6,288 nt of DNA, taken from an uncultured Actinomycetes bacterium. Its GTDB lineage: Bacteria; Actinomycetota; Actinomycetes; Nanopelagicales; Nanopelagicaceae. Shown in pieces: positions 5,243 to 6,288 of this stretch (within the stretch, counting starts at the first letter, position 1; every line of letters begins with the position of its first letter). The translations under genes and the position numbers were made by a program. A model generated the notes under the pieces. It had not been told where the DNA came from, did not search any database, and saw nothing but the letters and a program-made list of their open reading frames with translations. Location of the stretch: assembly GCA_903892335.1 (NCBI GenBank), contig CAITID010000035.1, positions 1 to 6,288 of the forward strand, given 5' to 3'.

Positions 5243-6288
5243 TGAAGCGCAAAGGCTTACAAAAAGGGAAAGGATTTTTGTTAGCGCTTTCTATTTGTGC
5301 TGGTTTGCTTCCTACTCTTCAGATGGAAAGTGCGTCAGCCAATAATATTGTTCAAGATGCATGCCAAATTGGAAGTTCATCAACTTGCCCGGCGCAATCT
5401 CCCCAGGAGATAGTAAATCTCTATGGCACAAACACAAATGCTGCTTATTGGATAAATGTAAATGGGACAGCACGTGAAACATTTCTAATCTTAAATAGTG
5501 GTTATCCAGATTCAGGTGGCTGGTTTCTTGGCATGAAAGGAACTCGCTCTGGAACTTCGTTTTGGTACAACTCATCACAGTGGACAGATCAGACGACGAC
5601 TCTAAATACCAATTCTTTATCAGATGATGTCTCAACTGAAGCTAAATTCCATGCCTTTAATAATCTTCCCGTAACCAGACTTGTTGCTGTATTTAAGGAC
5701 CGAGCATCAAATGCTTTTAACACAAATGGTTCGGGAGATTTAGGCACTAACTCCTTTGGCGGGCATACCTGGAGTGAGAATGTAATCTCAACAACGATGT
5801 TCTCTCGCTTCACAACTAACAGTAATCTTCACGACGCGTCAGGTTATTCAGGCAGATTTACCATTCATCGTGAAACAAATGCTTCAGATGGAAAATTAGT
5901 GTTTCCTTATCAAACTGGCTGGACGCGATATGGATTTAACAACACAACGGGATATAACTATCGCTGGGGCACAACTTCAAATAATGAAGGCTCTATGGGA
6001 TCAAATGACTCAGCTAGCGGTATTGGCCTTGATGCAAACTCTGCCTCAGCAATTGTTTCTTATTCAGATAATTTAACTGTTGGACCAAATGGTGGAGCTG
6101 GTGTTACAAGTCCAGGAAACCTTAATTATCCATCCGGGTTTCAAATTTGGGGCAGGATGGCAAATCCATCTATTGCAACGCCAGCAACATTAACCCGAAC
6201 AAATCCTGGTGATGGTTCGATTCGACTAAACATTGGCGCAGTAGCAGCAGCTTCTGAGTATGCAGTTCAATACAAATTAAGTGCGACA
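5242..6288 (+). CDS. Secreted fibrinogen/intelectin-like protein with FN3 start, 3' end missing
   Basis: The frame is open from ATG 5242 to the window edge, 349 residues without a stop. The start is supported by a clear signal peptide: MKRKGLQKGKG, hydrophobic FLLALSICAGLLPTL, cleavage after ESASA. The ATG overlaps the TAA of the orphan tail, and the preceding AGAAG/GGAAGG may act as a weak ribosome site. Residues about 45-305 resemble bacterial and phage fibrinogen-related/intelectin-like domains: a Cys near the front (STCPAQSPQEI), AAYWINVNG, SGGWFLGMKG, FWYNSSQWTD, AKFHAFNNLPV, then RWGTTSNNEGSMGSND and GIGL. In animals such folds bind sugars, often with calcium; whether that holds here is not shown. 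From about 313 an FN3-like domain begins (TPATLTRTNPGDGSIRLNI...YAVQYK) and is cut off. By analogy with its neighbours the missing end may carry the Ig-like tail, which is a prediction only. Confidence 0.85.
   Translation, partial: MKRKGLQKGKGFLLALSICAGLLPTLQMESASANNIVQDACQIGSSSTCPAQSPQEIVNLYGTNTNAAYWINVNGTARETFLILNSGYPDSGGWFLGMKGTRSGTSFWYNSSQWTDQTTTLNTNSLSDDVSTEAKFHAFNNLPVTRLVAVFKDRASNAFNTNGSGDLGTNSFGGHTWSENVISTTMFSRFTTNSNLHDASGYSGRFTIHRETNASDGKLVFPYQTGWTRYGFNNTTGYNYRWGTTSNNEGSMGSNDSASGIGLDANSASAIVSYSDNLTVGPNGGAGVTSPGNLNYPSGFQIWGRMANPSIATPATLTRTNPGDGSIRLNIGAVAAASEYAVQYKLSAT

Noticed and set aside
5312..5813. Overlapping minus-strand open frames opposite the fibrinogen-like gene
   Set aside because: The plus-strand frame has a signal peptide and recognisable domain motifs over the whole span. 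The minus-strand translations have neither and overlap each other.
1..6288. CRISPR array, insertion sequence, tRNA, rRNA or riboswitch
   Set aside because: I saw no spaced direct repeats, transposase motifs, terminal inverted repeats or recognisable RNA gene core. The window is almost entirely coding.

Overview
The window is a stretch of bacterial surface-protein genes. It holds five protein-coding genes. Every one with a visible N-terminus begins with a signal peptide, and none looks like a cytoplasmic enzyme. The host is probably an actinobacterium with a small, AT-leaning genome, such as the planktonic freshwater Nanopelagicales/acI type. This is inference from three things: two starts that look leaderless (TANNNT, six bases, then ATG), the mixed AT-leaning codon use, and the mix of LamG, Gly-rich, InlB-repeat and Ig-like modules in large secreted proteins. 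No rRNA, tRNA or housekeeping gene is present to fix the taxon.

Layout. (1) From 1 to 1097 (+) is the C-terminal part of a Gly-rich/cadherin-like/Ig-like protein whose start lies outside the window. (2) From 2156 down to 1098 (-) is a secreted protein with an uncharacterised beta-sandwich-like domain and the same kind of Ig-like C-terminus. It abuts gene 1 tail to tail with no spacer. (3) Positions 2157-2256 are a short divergent promoter region. (4) From 2257 to 3531 (+) is a signal peptide, an N-terminal Cys-containing domain and a LamG-like domain. (5) From 3598 to 5172 (+) is a signal peptide, an InlB/Flg_new repeat, a probable beta-propeller and the Ig-like C-terminus. (6) Positions 5186-5242 are an orphan copy of the C-terminal tail in another frame. 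(7) From 5242 to beyond the window end (+) is a signal peptide, a fibrinogen/intelectin-like domain and the start of an FN3-like domain. There is no gene-free stretch longer than about 100 bases.

The common thread is the C-terminus. Genes 1, 2 and 4 have unrelated N-terminal parts but share a C-terminal Ig-like module of 97-100 residues. It carries two cysteines, and the chain ends exactly on a V-G-[NR]-R-x-G-x-R-type motif. A fourth, orphan tail lies just before gene 5. There is no LPXTG motif and no C-terminal membrane segment. I infer that this module is a sorting or anchoring signal carried by a family of surface proteins whose front ends are swapped, and that the orphan tail is a scar of such a swap. 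The proteins' binding targets cannot be read from the sequence.
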